Counted from the stretch's first letter, positions 35,433 to 43,827 are shown. The stretch: 64,000 nucleotides of DNA from Paenibacillus riograndensis SBR5 (GCF_000981585.1 NZ_LN831776.1:2805001-2869000), one strand, 5' to 3'. Notes: generated by a model not told the origin, from the sequence alone. Numbers and translations are program-made.

Positions 35433-36800
35433 TTATAATCCGGCCAGATAACGGCAGTATAAAATCATTTGTTTTACGGACGGCCGGATCTTTTGATCGT
35501 TCAGCGGGGTGTTGTCATTTTTGGATGGCTTGGAGTTGACCTCCAGCAGCCAGATTCTGCCCGATTGATCCAGAGCGAGATCGATACCCAGCTCTCCGAA
35601 ATGTGCGGGGATATACGTTTCTACACCCCTGGCAATGGCCAGGGCGGCCCGCGGAAGCAGAACCTGCGTGTTCTCTTTCACTCCGGAGGGCAGGCTGCTT
35701 TTCGCTATAGCCTCACGTGCTGTGCTAAGCGTCCCCCCGCGGGCCAGATTCGAGACAAAATGGTTGCTGCCTGCAGTCCGGGCGACAATTGAAGTAACGC
35801 CCCATTTTCCGGTGCCGTTCTTTTGCACAAGGGCCCGGAAATCGACTGGCCGCCGGCCCAGCTCCAGCAGGGGCAGGCCCTGCTGAATCTGGTAGCGGGT
35901 GGTTTTCATTTTGGGAGCGACGGATTGGAACAGCTTTGCCAGACTGGGATAAGTTTGTTTGCGCGTGCCCATCGGCGTGGTGGACAGCAGCCGGTAGCTG
36001 CCGCTCTCATCCTTGGAAATGCGCAGAATGCCTTTGCCGAGACTGCCGCGAACCGGCTTAAGAAACACACTGTTATAGGTTCCGCACATTTTTTTGAGTA
36101 TCGCGAAACCCTTCAGGGCATGGGATTCCGGCAGATACCGCTGCAGGGTGGCGTCCTGGGCCAGCGCTTCAAATACCTCAGTCTTGTCAAGAAATTTTTC
36201 ATTGAAAAAATGTGTCCCATAGCGGGATTTTACATCCGCCAGAAAATGCTGTACGCTAGGTTTGTTCTCCATCTTTCGCGTGGTAAGCCGATTGTTGATC
36301 ACATCGGCAATAGGCAGACTCAGCTTACGCCAGCCTTCGTCGTATACCCAGCCCTGAATGGAAGTGCTGTGCGTTCCGAGCGCTTCCGGGGTAAAGAAAT
36401 ATACATAGGCTCCTTGTGCATGGCAGGCATTGGTCAGCTCCCGGCAGAACATGGTGATCGGGCCGAACAGCCTGTCGGGTTGATCCGGATGGTCACGGCT
36501 CACCAGCACTCCGATTATCGGCCCAAGGCGCAAGATGCGGCTTCCTGAGCTATAGGAAACATTGAGCGCCAGTCGTTGCCGGAGCCCAAGCCGCCGCGCC
36601 AGTCCTTCGCTGACGCGGAGAATGTCGGATTTGGGCACCGGAATGACCGTAACCTCCTGCCGGAAAGATCCGAAGGTGAGCTGGATGGTTCCATGCGCCG
36701 GTATTTTGAGCTTCTTCATGGATTTTTCGCCAAGCATTACGGCGTTTTCCTGCAGGATGCCCGAGTGGACCGTTTGGACCGGGATCTTGAACTTAGACAT
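35433..36800 (-). CDS. YheC/YheD family ATP-grasp protein, long form
   Basis: A 454-residue member, first gene of the operon, with an N-terminal beta-rich domain (MKKLKIPAHGTIQLTFGSF) as in the 32867 protein. The core follows: IIGVLVSRDHPDQP, ADVINNRLTTRKME, SVFLKPVRGSLGKGILRIS, DFRALVQKNGTGKWGVTS and GIDLALDQSGRIWLLEVNSKPSKND. I start it at ATG 36800, which has GGAAGGAG 8 bases upstream; the frame extends 9 codons further without a site. It is divergent from yheA. Confidence 0.88.
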   Translation of the reverse strand: MSKFKIPVQTVHSGILQENAVMLGEKSMKKLKIPAHGTIQLTFGSFRQEVTVIPVPKSDILRVSEGLARRLGLRQRLALNVSYSSGSRILRLGPIIGVLVSRDHPDQPDRLFGPITMFCRELTNACHAQGAYVYFFTPEALGTHSTSIQGWVYDEGWRKLSLPIADVINNRLTTRKMENKPSVQHFLADVKSRYGTHFFNEKFLDKTEVFEALAQDATLQRYLPESHALKGFAILKKMCGTYNSVFLKPVRGSLGKGILRISKDESGSYRLLSTTPMGTRKQTYPSLAKLFQSVAPKMKTTRYQIQQGLPLLELGRRPVDFRALVQKNGTGKWGVTSIVARTAGSNHFVSNLARGGTLSTAREAIAKSSLPSGVKENTQVLLPRAALAIARGVETYIPAHFGELGIDLALDQSGRIWLLEVNSKPSKNDNTPLNDQKIRPSVKQMILYCRYLAGL

Positions 36801-37000
36801 CGTGGATCTCCTTCCGGTAGGCAGCATGATGCCGGCTATTTGAATCTTAAGGGTTACATATCATTCATCATATGGAGACATCTGACCCTTGGTGATTGAC
36901 CTATTTGCTAAAAAGCCGTACTGGGCGGAATTCTCCGCCGGCAGAGGGTACAGAATCAGCAGCACACTAAAACAGGGAGCGGCTAACAAACTCAGGCAAA

Positions 37001-37066
37001 AGCTGCCGGAGCGAGTTTTGTACGAAGTAAATGCAGGAAGAAATGCTAACAAAACTTTTAGGAGGA
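37001..37066 (+). promoter_or_regulatory. Conserved leader element (yheA copy)
   Basis: A 66-nt stretch just before yheA with the pattern GCTGCCGGAG, GTTTTGT, CGAAG, about 19 bases, then ACAAAACTTTTAGGAGGA. The same order and spacing occur before icd (59241) and mdh (60635). It contains the ribosome-binding site but conservation extends well beyond it. An upstream copy of GCTAACAAA (36982) can pair with GAGTTTTGT, giving a possible hairpin. Role unknown. Confidence 0.6.
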
Positions 37067-37074
37067 ACTCTATT

Positions 37075-37419
37075 ATGAACGTAATCGACAAGGCGCATGA
37101 ATTGGCACGGGCCATTAAGGACAGCAGTGAGGTAGCCGATATCACAAGCGCGATGAGGGTGATTGAAGCGGATCAGGAGAGCAAACGGATGCTGGACAAC
37201 TTCCGGCAGAGCCAGATCGAGCTGCAGCAGCGGATGATGAACGGGGAAATGCCTCCGCAGGAAGAAATGGAAAAGATGGAGAAGCTGTTCGAGGTGCTTA
37301 ACCTGAATCTGGGCATCCGCCGTTTATTCGATGCAGAACGCCGTCTAAGCGTGGTTATTGAGGATGTGAACAAAATTATTACTGACAGCCTGTCGCAAAT
37401 GTACGGCGGTGCACAATAA
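37075..37419 (+). CDS. yheA: YheA/YlbF-family protein (UPF0342)
   Basis: A 114-residue all-helical protein of the YlbF/YmcA/YheA superfamily, whose members act in RNA-processing or developmental complexes in Bacillus; YheA itself is of unknown function. ESKRMLDNFRQSQIELQQR and the helix RRLFDAERRLSVVIEDVNKII match YheA closely in order and spacing. ATG at 37075 has AGGAGGA 9 bases upstream; the frame continues to 36889 but that part covers the leader. Its place next to YheC/YheD genes parallels the Bacillus yheA-yheD neighbourhood. Confidence 0.9.
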   Translation: MNVIDKAHELARAIKDSSEVADITSAMRVIEADQESKRMLDNFRQSQIELQQRMMNGEMPPQEEMEKMEKLFEVLNLNLGIRRLFDAERRLSVVIEDVNKIITDSLSQMYGGAQ

Positions 37420-37459
37420 GTTATTGAGTCTTTACGGGCACACTGGATATACCGAAAAA

Positions 37460-37513
37460 AAGCGAAGGGCCGCTCCACCAGCCATACGGCTGAAGGAACG
37501 GCCCTTTTTTTGT
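37460..37513 (+). terminator. Rho-independent terminator after yheA
   Basis: AAGGGCCG at 37465 pairs with CGGCCCTT at 37499, with an internal AGCC/GGCT hairpin, followed by seven T. Confidence 0.9.
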
Positions 37514-37532
37514 AAAAATATAAGCATTTATA

Positions 37533-37640
37533 TGCCAACGGCAGAAATACCGTTGTTAGAGCGCTGGCGGCCGGGTTGCCCGGAAACAACAGCAGAAATA
37601 CCGTTGTAGGATCGCCGTCGGCCGGATTGCCCGGCAACCC
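37533..37640. repeat. Two hairpin units, 51-bp period
   Basis: CAGAAATACCGTTGT occurs twice, at 37543 and 37594, exactly 51 bp apart, each followed by a GC-rich palindrome ending in TTGCCCGG. Same family as the three-unit array at 15195 and the single unit at 4192. No gene is seen. Confidence 0.75.
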
Positions 37641-37665
37641 GGTCAAGCTCGCGCAGGCAGGCGCC

Positions 37666-38241
37666 TTAGTCCTGCTTACCTTCCACTGCGCAGAGCAGAA
37701 TCCCGGCAGCCAGCGCAAGGCGGCGGTCAAGCAAACCTTTGCGGTCCTCGGAGAAGTCAGCGATAATCTTCGTGACAAAGGGATTGAAGTTCTGCCGGAA
37801 GGCTGGAATGGTGATGTCTCTGAGCTCAATATTATATTTTTGCGGAATCAGTGTAATGAACCTGCGCAGCAATGCCATAAAGGTGCTGTTTTCCTTGATC
37901 AGCCCGATTTCTTGATCCCGGCTGTCCAGCAGAATCCATTCATCCTTCACAATGGATTTAAGCCCTTTGCGGCGCAGTGCGCCGAGATGCTCACCGGTTT
38001 GTGAGTCATGCACATCATACGTGGCGCTGAAATCAATCACATTGCGTGCTTTAATGCGCAGCAGTTCTGTTTCCATCCCCTCATCGGTGAACAAAGCAAT
38101 GTCTTCTTTCAGCTTGAAGGCTTTCATTTGGGAATACATAACCAGCTCCTCCGAGCTGTTGTAGATATGCAGTTTGGCTCCCATGATGGAAAATACTTTT
38201 TTGCGGATAATGTACTCGGAATAGTTAAATGCGTTGTTCAA
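37666..38241 (-). CDS. LURP-one/YxjI-like protein
   Basis: A 191-residue protein with the tubby-like beta-barrel of the LURP-one-related family: YIIRKKVFSIMGAKLHIYNSSEELVMYSQMK, then TYDVHDSQTGEHLGALRRKGLKSIVKDEWILLDSRDQEIG. The family may bind lipids, but no function is established. The C-terminal helix (ALAAGILLCAV) is hydrophobic and could touch the membrane. ATG at 38241 has GGAGGGGG 8 bases upstream. Single-gene unit, convergent with yheA. Confidence 0.82.
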   Translation of the reverse strand: MNNAFNYSEYIIRKKVFSIMGAKLHIYNSSEELVMYSQMKAFKLKEDIALFTDEGMETELLRIKARNVIDFSATYDVHDSQTGEHLGALRRKGLKSIVKDEWILLDSRDQEIGLIKENSTFMALLRRFITLIPQKYNIELRDITIPAFRQNFNPFVTKIIADFSEDRKGLLDRRLALAAGILLCAVEGKQD

Positions 38242-38417
38242 TGAAAATCCCCCTCCTGAAATGGTTCAATCATCTCACATGACCGCACTCCTTTGCTATA
38301 AGTAAAAGCTCAGCCCGGCATGTTTTTTCCGACTTGTCTCATATTTCAGGAAGCCTGTTCATAGAGTAGAGATATAGAGTCAATTGAACAACCTTGTGGA
38401 AGAAGGAGCTGTTATCG

Positions 38418-38708
38418 ATGAAAAAAAGAAACAAATTCAAGCATGTCATCTACATGCTGGCGGCACTGGCCATGCTGCTCTACGCGCTGCCGCACCTGTC
38501 TTTTCAGAACGGCCCCGGCTGGGTGCTTGGCTTTGGAGTGGTCTGGTGTGTTTTTGCTTTTCTGGTCATTGCTGCGCATCTGCATTTCATTATCGGCGTG
38601 GATGAAGAGAAGCACAAGCAGCTGGAAGCCGTCCGCAGACACAAGCTGGAGCAATGGCAGGGCAAGTGGAATAAAGAAGCAGCCAGAGCGTCACAGAGAT
38701 CATCTTAA
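38418..38708 (+). CDS. Small membrane protein with two helices, unknown
   Basis: A 96-residue protein: a basic N-terminus (MKKRNKFKH), two membrane segments near 10-26 and 36-58, then a charged helix (EEKHKQLEAVRRHKLEQWQGKWNKE). AAGGAG lies 9 bases before ATG 38418. I do not recognise the family; the plan resembles small sporulation or envelope proteins but no function can be given. Confidence 0.75.
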   Translation: MKKRNKFKHVIYMLAALAMLLYALPHLSFQNGPGWVLGFGVVWCVFAFLVIAAHLHFIIGVDEEKHKQLEAVRRHKLEQWQGKWNKEAARASQRSS

Positions 38709-38985
38709 AACCAATGTCTTATATCATTTAATCCTCTGAAACCGCTAAAAGCAGCGGGAACGGGGGATTTTTTCATGTAACCTGCTGAACCTGCCAGGCG
38801 CCGGGCCGTGGCTTTAAGCTGCCGGATGCTGATTTTTCTCAGCCGGAGGGACTACGAAATCAGAAACGGAAGAGCAGAATCACAGGAAGCCGCAGAAGTG
38901 AAGCGGAACTAGCAGACTTAAGCTGGCGAAGTATATTCCTGAAGAGGGAGTAGAGAGGCTCTCTACCCAAGTTAGCTCAGACCCG
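38709..38985. other. Intergenic stretch, no gene seen
   Basis: It begins with a possible weak terminator (CCGC/GCGG arms near 38742, then GGGGATTTTTT). The rest shows no frame with a ribosome-binding site and no known RNA signature. Confidence 0.4.
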
Positions 38986-39115
38986 CATTCTATTGCACTT
39001 TCTACAGCAGAAAACCTGTAAATCGGCCGGAATGCCCAATCTATTGCAGTCTGTGCATTAGAATTCCATGGAGAAGCTGTTTTTGACTCCAAACCCGGAA
39101 ATCAGCTGCACAAAA
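38986..39115. repeat. Array D, left part (TCTATTGCA units, 51-bp phased)
   Basis: Units beginning TCTATTGCA at 38989 and 39040 are 51 bp apart; a third (TCAGCTGCAC) begins at 39102, 62 bp on, and is cut by the insertion sequence. A fourth unit lies at 40812. Each unit has TGCA followed about 6 bases later by TACAGCA or a variant. Confidence 0.7.
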
Positions 39116-40769
39116 GAGACAATTTCATAATTCAAAACCCTTGCTAGGATTGGTTTTTTTGAGCATAGAAAAGGGAGTACCTCCCCAAATCTCGAAGATA
39201 TAGGTGACCAAACCAACATCCGAGAATGAAAAGAGGTAATCCCCATGTATTCTATTCGGCAAGAAGAGCTGTTTTCCTTTGAGGATTTGTTGCTGATGCG
39301 ACCGGAAGATAAATACAGTCAGATCTTTGAACACTTAAATCTCGCTCCGGTCTTGCACGCGCTTGGAAAAAAGAACAACCGTGGGCGGCCGGAAGAACTA
39401 AACGTACCCGCGATGATCTACTCGCTGCTCATCGCAAAAATGGAGGGCATCGAGTTTGTATCCGCGTTGGTCCGGCGACTTCGATTCAGCGAGGAATTTC
39501 GGGTGCAGTGCCGGTTCACCGGTTCCAACCGCATCCCGAGCGAAGCCTCGTACTCCCGTTTGATTCATGTGCTTGAGCAAACGGGCATGCTCGAGGACCT
39601 TCAGGATACTCTGGTGCTGTCCGCCCTGGAGGAAGAGTTCGTTACGGGTATGCATCTCGCTTTGGATTCCTCTATCGTTGAGGCTTGGGATAGCCTATTT
39701 AGCGAAGCTGCATCCAAACGCCGCGCGGCCCGCCGTGCTAAAAAGCCAAGTGATGCTCCGGTGGCTCAGCAGCTGCAGCTAGAACTCACCGAGCCCGAGT
39801 CCGAGCCTGTGGACGAGCGGCCCAAAAAACCCGTCTACCCGCCTGGACGTCCTTCTGCTGAAGAAAAGGAACGTCGGCGCAAGGAACGGGAAGCTTATGA
39901 AGAGAGCCTAGGACCGTTTGAGAAAACCATTGAACAGATGCTGCCCTACACGTACGATGAATTGCTTGCAGCATTACCCCGGCATGCCGCGCGTTGTGAC
40001 AAGAAAAATGCGAAAGGTAGACTTACCAGTTATTACGGGTTCAAGGCAAATCTGCTGGTCGATGCGGACTGTCAGTATATTCTTAGTGGCTTATGGAGTT
40101 CGGCGAATTTGAATGACCAGCGCATGGCGGTTATCCTTCTCAAAGGCCTGCTCCTGAAGTTTCCTAGGTTAAACGTAAAGCATGTCTTGGGAGACAAAGG
40201 GTACGACAGCGCAGCCATCTACCAGTTGATTCATTCGTTAGGCGCCTATCCTACGATTCCAATGATTCACCACAAAGAGCCGCCCAAGGGAATGAACTCG
40301 GACTACAATCCCGTATGCTCACAGGGGCATACCTACCGCTACGACAGTTTTGATGCCAAGTACGAAACGCTGAAGTATACCCAGCCGAGCCAGTGCAAAG
40401 ACTGTCCACTTTCCGGTTCCGGCTGCCAAAAGGTGTTTAAAATCCGCATACAAACGGATTTACGCAAGCACACCTATCCCGCAAGAGGTAGCGAGAGCTT
40501 TACAGAGCTGTACAAGAAGCGTACGGCAGTGGAGCGAGTTTTTGCATATCTTAAAGAGTATTTTGGCATGAAACGTACGCGTCACCGCGGCGTCCGGGCA
40601 AGAGTTGATTTCCAGCTCAGTACACTAGCTTACAATCTCAGCAAGTTTGCGCTAGACAAGTTAAACCAGCGGTTACGCAACTCCCAGCAAGTGGCCTGAT
40701 TTTTTAAAAAATGACCTTAGATTTTGGCCGAGTCTTGCTATTCAGCAAACTGAATTATGAAATTGACTC
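39116..40769 (+). mobile_element. Insertion sequence with inverted repeats and 5-bp target duplication
   Basis: Ends match in inverted orientation over 18 of 19 bases: GAGACAATTTCATAATTCA from 39116 and the complement of 40751-40769 (GAGTCAATTTCATAATTCA). CAAAA flanks both sides (39111-39115 and 40770-40774). Removing the element and one CAAAA restores an exact 51-bp spacing between array D units 3 and 4, which independently supports these ends. Length 1,654 bp, one transposase gene. Confidence 0.9.
39245..40699 (+). CDS. DDE transposase (IS1182/IS5-like superfamily)
   Basis: A 484-residue transposase. An N-terminal helical domain of the DUF772 kind (LLIAKMEGIEFVSALVRRLR, FRVQCRFTGSNRIPSEASYSRL) is followed by the catalytic core: first Asp in HLALDSSIVEA, second in VLGDKGYDSAAIY, Glu in RTAVERVFAYLKEYFGMKRTR. 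A Cys-rich patch (QCKDCPLSGSGC) lies before the last block, as in IS1182-like proteins. A charged insert of about 70 residues (ERRRKEREAYEE) separates the first Asp from the rest. The frame is intact and the element has good ends, so it may be active. Exact IS family not certain. Confidence 0.9.
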   Translation: MYSIRQEELFSFEDLLLMRPEDKYSQIFEHLNLAPVLHALGKKNNRGRPEELNVPAMIYSLLIAKMEGIEFVSALVRRLRFSEEFRVQCRFTGSNRIPSEASYSRLIHVLEQTGMLEDLQDTLVLSALEEEFVTGMHLALDSSIVEAWDSLFSEAASKRRAARRAKKPSDAPVAQQLQLELTEPESEPVDERPKKPVYPPGRPSAEEKERRRKEREAYEESLGPFEKTIEQMLPYTYDELLAALPRHAARCDKKNAKGRLTSYYGFKANLLVDADCQYILSGLWSSANLNDQRMAVILLKGLLLKFPRLNVKHVLGDKGYDSAAIYQLIHSLGAYPTIPMIHHKEPPKGMNSDYNPVCSQGHTYRYDSFDAKYETLKYTQPSQCKDCPLSGSGCQKVFKIRIQTDLRKHTYPARGSESFTELYKKRTAVERVFAYLKEYFGMKRTRHRGVRARVDFQLSTLAYNLSKFALDKLNQRLRNSQQVA

Positions 40770-40774
40770 CAAAA

Positions 40775-40850
40775 TACAGCAGAATGCGATTCGACGCAGA
40801 ATAATAAGCTTTCTATTGCACAAAGTACAGTCACCTATTACTCCGCTATT
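40775..40850. repeat. Array D, right part
   Basis: The remainder of unit 3 (TACAGCAGAATGC) follows the right target duplication, then unit 4 (TCTATTGCAC at 40812, with TACAGTC). It shows that the insertion sequence landed inside a pre-existing array. Confidence 0.7.
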
Positions 40851-40933
40851 ACGATCCACAATGAAGACTGCCGATTTCATATTTTATAATTCTTCCTTAA
40901 AAGTCCACTCTCAAAAATTGAGAGTCTATGCAA

Positions 40934-41060
40934 GTAGAAACGGCTACGCCGTGCTTATAAGGAGCCTATGCTTCCGAAGCAGCGATACAGAGTATCGCTT
41001 TCAGGTACCCGTTTCAGCGAGAAATAGAAGGAACATTTATAGCGTGAAGCCTATAAATTT
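40934..41060 (+). repeat. Intergenic repeat C, copy 1
   Basis: It runs from GTAGAAACGGCTACGCCGT through GGTACCCGTTTCAGCGAG to TTATAGCGTGAA. Inverted copies lie at 62681-62757 and, diverged, at 63393-63465. This copy has an extra 40-bp inner piece with a perfect hairpin (AGCGATAC/GTATCGCT), and its CCTATGCTTCCGAAGCAGCG resembles the start of the icd leader. Confidence 0.75.
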
Positions 41061-41129
41061 TGGCGTATTTAGGCGAAAAAAGGCTGCCCGCAGCCCTGTC
41101 CATCCTGATCAAAATGCCCCGCAAAACGG

Positions 41130-41159
41130 TTGTACTCCTGCGTTCGAACCGTGTATAAT
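41130..41159 (+). promoter_or_regulatory. Sigma-A-type promoter of ytoI with overlapping dyad
   Basis: -35 TTGTAC (41130) and -10 TATAAT (41154) with an 18-bp spacer. ACGGTT and AACCGT form a dyad across the spacer (41126-41151), a possible operator. Since YtoI has an N-terminal helix-turn-helix, self-control is conceivable but not shown. Confidence 0.65.
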
Positions 41160-41200
41160 GGGTACAGAGTAGTACAGATCGGAGCATGGGGGTGTAACAG

Positions 41201-42535
41201 TTGGAAGGTCAAGGCGATAACATTACCAAGCATGAACAACTGCTGCAGCACATCGAGAGCCTGAAGGTAGGGACCAAAATTTCCGTCCGCAAACTGGCCA
41301 GGGAAATGGGGGTCAGCGAGGGCACGGCTTACCGTGCCGTGAAGGAGGCCGAGAATCTCGGCATCGTCATTACGAAGGAGCGGATCGGCACGGTCCGGGT
41401 GGAAAAGAAACCACGCAACATCTCCGACCAGCTGACCTTTGGAGATGTGGTGGATATCGTAGAGGGGCATGTGCTGGGCGGTGCGAACGGACTGAACAAG
41501 CATCTGCATAAATATGTCATCGGGGCCATGAAGGTGGACGCCATGATCCGATATATCGATGCGGACAGCCTGCTGATCGTGGGCAACCGCGAGGATGTGC
41601 ACTCGCTTGCGCTGGAGCAGGGGGCAGGGGTGCTGGTGACCGGGGGTTTTGGGACAAGCCGTGAAGTCAAGATGCTGGCGGATGAACTGGATCTGCCCGT
41701 GATATCCTCCAGGCATGATACGTTTACCGTGGCTTCGATGATCAACCGGGCGATATTTGACCGGCTGATCAAGAAGAAAATTATGCTGGTTGAGGATATT
41801 GTCGACAGCAAGCCGCGCCTGAACACACTCAAAATTTCGAGCACGGTTGCCGAGCTGCGTCAGCTGTCCCTGGACAGCGGGGAGCAGCGTTTCCCGGTGA
41901 CGGATGAATGGAACCGGGTCATCGGCATCGTGGGCCGCAGGGATGCAGAGGAGCTGGCCGAGGGCCAGAGCATTGAGAAGGTCATGGTCCGCAGCCCGGT
42001 TACTGCTGCGCTTCAGACCTCACTGGCTTCGGCGGCGCAGATTATGATGTGGGAAGGGATTGACTTCCTGCCCATCGTTGACCGCAACCGGAAGCTGGTC
42101 GGTTCGCTGACCCGGAGAGAGGTGCTGCAGAGCCTGCGGGATGTCAGCAACCAGCCGCAGCTCGGGGAAACCTTCGACCATCTGATCTGGAACGGCTTTG
42201 CCGACGAGCGGGACGAAGAGGGGAAATTGTTTTTCCATGGCTTCATTACCCCGCAGATGGCGACGGACCTGGGGACCATTTCCGAAGGTGTCTTGTCTAC
42301 CCTGATGACTCTTTCCGCCTTCAAGGCGGCCAAGGATATCACGGGAAATGATTATGTGCTGGACAATATGTCCACCTATTTCATCCGTCCGGTACAGATC
42401 GAGCATTCCATTATTGTGATGCCGAAGCTGCTGGAAATCAGCCGCCGGACCTGCAAGCTGGAAATTGAAATCAGCCACATGGACATCCTGGTCGCCAAAG
42501 CGGTGCTGATGCTGCAGTCGATTGACCACGGCTGA
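41201..42535 (+). CDS. ytoI: YtoI-like protein (HTH, DRTGG, two CBS, HotDog)
   Basis: A 444-residue protein with the four-part plan of Bacillus YtoI: a helix-turn-helix (SVRKLAREMGVSEGTAYRAVKEAENLG), a DRTGG domain (VLVTGGFGTSREVKMLADELDLPVIS region), two CBS motifs (QRFPVTDEWNRVIGIVGRRD; GIDFLPIVDRNRKLVGSLTRRE) and a C-terminal HotDog fold (YFIRPVQIEHSIIVMPKLLEISR). CBS pairs bind adenine nucleotides; the overall role is unknown. The start is TTG with GGGGGTG 8 bases before it. The gene order ytoI-ytpI follows Bacillus. Confidence 0.92.
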   Translation: MEGQGDNITKHEQLLQHIESLKVGTKISVRKLAREMGVSEGTAYRAVKEAENLGIVITKERIGTVRVEKKPRNISDQLTFGDVVDIVEGHVLGGANGLNKHLHKYVIGAMKVDAMIRYIDADSLLIVGNREDVHSLALEQGAGVLVTGGFGTSREVKMLADELDLPVISSRHDTFTVASMINRAIFDRLIKKKIMLVEDIVDSKPRLNTLKISSTVAELRQLSLDSGEQRFPVTDEWNRVIGIVGRRDAEELAEGQSIEKVMVRSPVTAALQTSLASAAQIMMWEGIDFLPIVDRNRKLVGSLTRREVLQSLRDVSNQPQLGETFDHLIWNGFADERDEEGKLFFHGFITPQMATDLGTISEGVLSTLMTLSAFKAAKDITGNDYVLDNMSTYFIRPVQIEHSIIVMPKLLEISRRTCKLEIEISHMDILVAKAVLMLQSIDHG

Positions 42536-42656
42536 CCGGGGGATACCGGCCCGGCAGGCACACCAGTACCGGCAGAAGGTTACAGATAGCAGGTGCCGTT
42601 TAGCTTCCTCGGGGACAGGGACATTTACTTAACGGCGCCGCTGCTGTCAAATGCTA

Positions 42657-42705
42657 ATAAGACTATCCTGGACGCCTCCCGCGAAGCCCTGGATAGTCTT
42701 TTTGC
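42657..42705 (+). terminator. Rho-independent terminator after ytoI
   Basis: AAGACTATCC (42659) pairs with GGATAGTCTT (42691), followed by T residues. Confidence 0.9.
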
Positions 42706-42716
42706 GGTACGTCCAG

Positions 42717-42888
42717 TTACAAATATACAATACAGCCGTTGGCCTCCAGATTGTGCAGCCTCCGCAGTCTGGTGCACTCACTTAATGATTCCGGCACATG
42801 AAGCAGCGCGTTATCTTCGGCCTTCGGGCAAGGGCTGATCCAGCTCCGGCAGTGCTGCCAGGTTGCTGTGGGACCAATTAAGTTCCAC
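42717..42888 (-). pseudogene. Frameshifted leucine-rich-repeat remnant
   Basis: GTG at 42888 has AGGAGG upstream and reads MELNWSHSNLAALPELDQ before stopping; a shifted frame then continues NALLHVPESLSECTRLRRL and HNLEANGC. The LPEL/VPESLSECTRLRRLHNL spacing is that of leucine-rich repeats. The length (172 bp) is not a multiple of three, so the gene is broken or a relic of a longer one. Confidence 0.5.
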
Positions 42889-42941
42889 GGTGTTTCCTCC
42901 TGTGTATTCTAATGGTGCTGATTCTATTCAATTTAGAGCCG

Positions 42942-43256
42942 TTAATGAAGAGGTGTTCGGTTTTTCCGGTTCCGGCTGTAAAATCCATAGCTGCGCAGCC
43001 CGGAAAAGATATTGAACGCCCCGATCAGCAGAAACACCGCCTCGATCATCACATTGACCGTGGAGCCGCGGAACACAAACATGCAGATCAGGGAGAGCGA
43101 GACCAGCATGGCGCCAAGCAGAATGTTCATGATGGAGCGTTTGGCTCCTTTTTCGAGCGGGTCCTGTGCTCTGCGGGAAGTGTAGCTGTAGACGGCGGCA
43201 CCAATTAAACAGATGATCATCAGAATGAACAGCACATATTTGATGAACAGAATCAT
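42942..43256 (-). CDS. ytpI: YtpI-like small membrane protein
   Basis: A 104-residue protein with three membrane helices (YVLFILMIICLIGAAVYSY; IMNILLGAMLVSLSLICMF; VMIEAVFLLIGAFNIFSGL), matching Bacillus YtpI in length, plan and location after ytoI. Function unknown. The nanoRNase gene (nrnA/ytqI) that lies next in Bacillus is not found here. Confidence 0.85.
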   Translation of the reverse strand: MILFIKYVLFILMIICLIGAAVYSYTSRRAQDPLEKGAKRSIMNILLGAMLVSLSLICMFVFRGSTVNVMIEAVFLLIGAFNIFSGLRSYGFYSRNRKNRTPLH

Positions 43257-43323
43257 GGACAGGCAGCTCCTTTATCACCGGTTATAAAAAGCTGTTTTGC
43301 CCACTATTGTACCATGATTGTCC

Positions 43324-43827
43324 TCAGCTGCGTCTATAGGGGCTGATTTCAACCCAAATCTGCAGCACCCCCTCCATGACAAGCATGGTGCGGATCCGGA
43401 CAGCGTATTCCTTCTCGCGCACAATGTAGATTTTGCCGTCCAGCAGCAGCCGGGCCAGCTTGCCGTCGGTGTCGATATCGAACATGCTGCGCCCGCGCAT
43501 CGGCTCCAGGTCTGTGCCCATTTTGCGGATGATTTCCTTCACGGTTACGGGATCGAGTGCGGCAGCGCCTTCCTTAACTTTGCTGTCTTCTGTGCGCAGC
43601 TTGATTTCCCGGATCACAGTAGAGGTATTGTTGTATTTTTTTAGCGTCTGGATATCCTTGCGGTACTGCTCAATCTGGACGCGCAGATCTTGGTTGTTCA
43701 CCCAGAGCACATTATAGCCCATATGAAAAACGGCATTGTACATGACGCTCCCGACTACCATTCCCAGCACAAATATGGCAGAAAGCTGCGAAAACCGGCG
43801 GTATTGCCGAAAAGGAGGGACCCTCAT
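43324..43827 (-). CDS. ytrI: Sporulation membrane protein YtrI
   Basis: A 167-residue protein with one N-terminal membrane helix (FSQLSAIFVLGMVVGSVMY) and an extracytoplasmic domain starting with a coiled-coil (NQDLRVQIEQYRKDIQTLKKY). YtrI and YtrH of Bacillus are made in the mother cell under sigma-E and are needed for full spore formation. I start it at ATG 43827 (AAGGAGGG site), 7 bp after the ytrH stop. Confidence 0.9.
   Translation of the reverse strand: MRVPPFRQYRRFSQLSAIFVLGMVVGSVMYNAVFHMGYNVLWVNNQDLRVQIEQYRKDIQTLKKYNNTSTVIREIKLRTEDSKVKEGAAALDPVTVKEIIRKMGTDLEPMRGRSMFDIDTDGKLARLLLDGKIYIVREKEYAVRIRTMLVMEGVLQIWVEISPYRRS

Noticed and set aside
36889..37074. N-terminal extension of yheA
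   Set aside because: It would translate the conserved leader; the shorter protein matches the family length and has the best ribosome-binding site.
42593..42838. An 81-codon plus-strand frame after ytoI
   Set aside because: It spans the ytoI terminator and lies opposite the leucine-rich-repeat relic; no ribosome-binding site.
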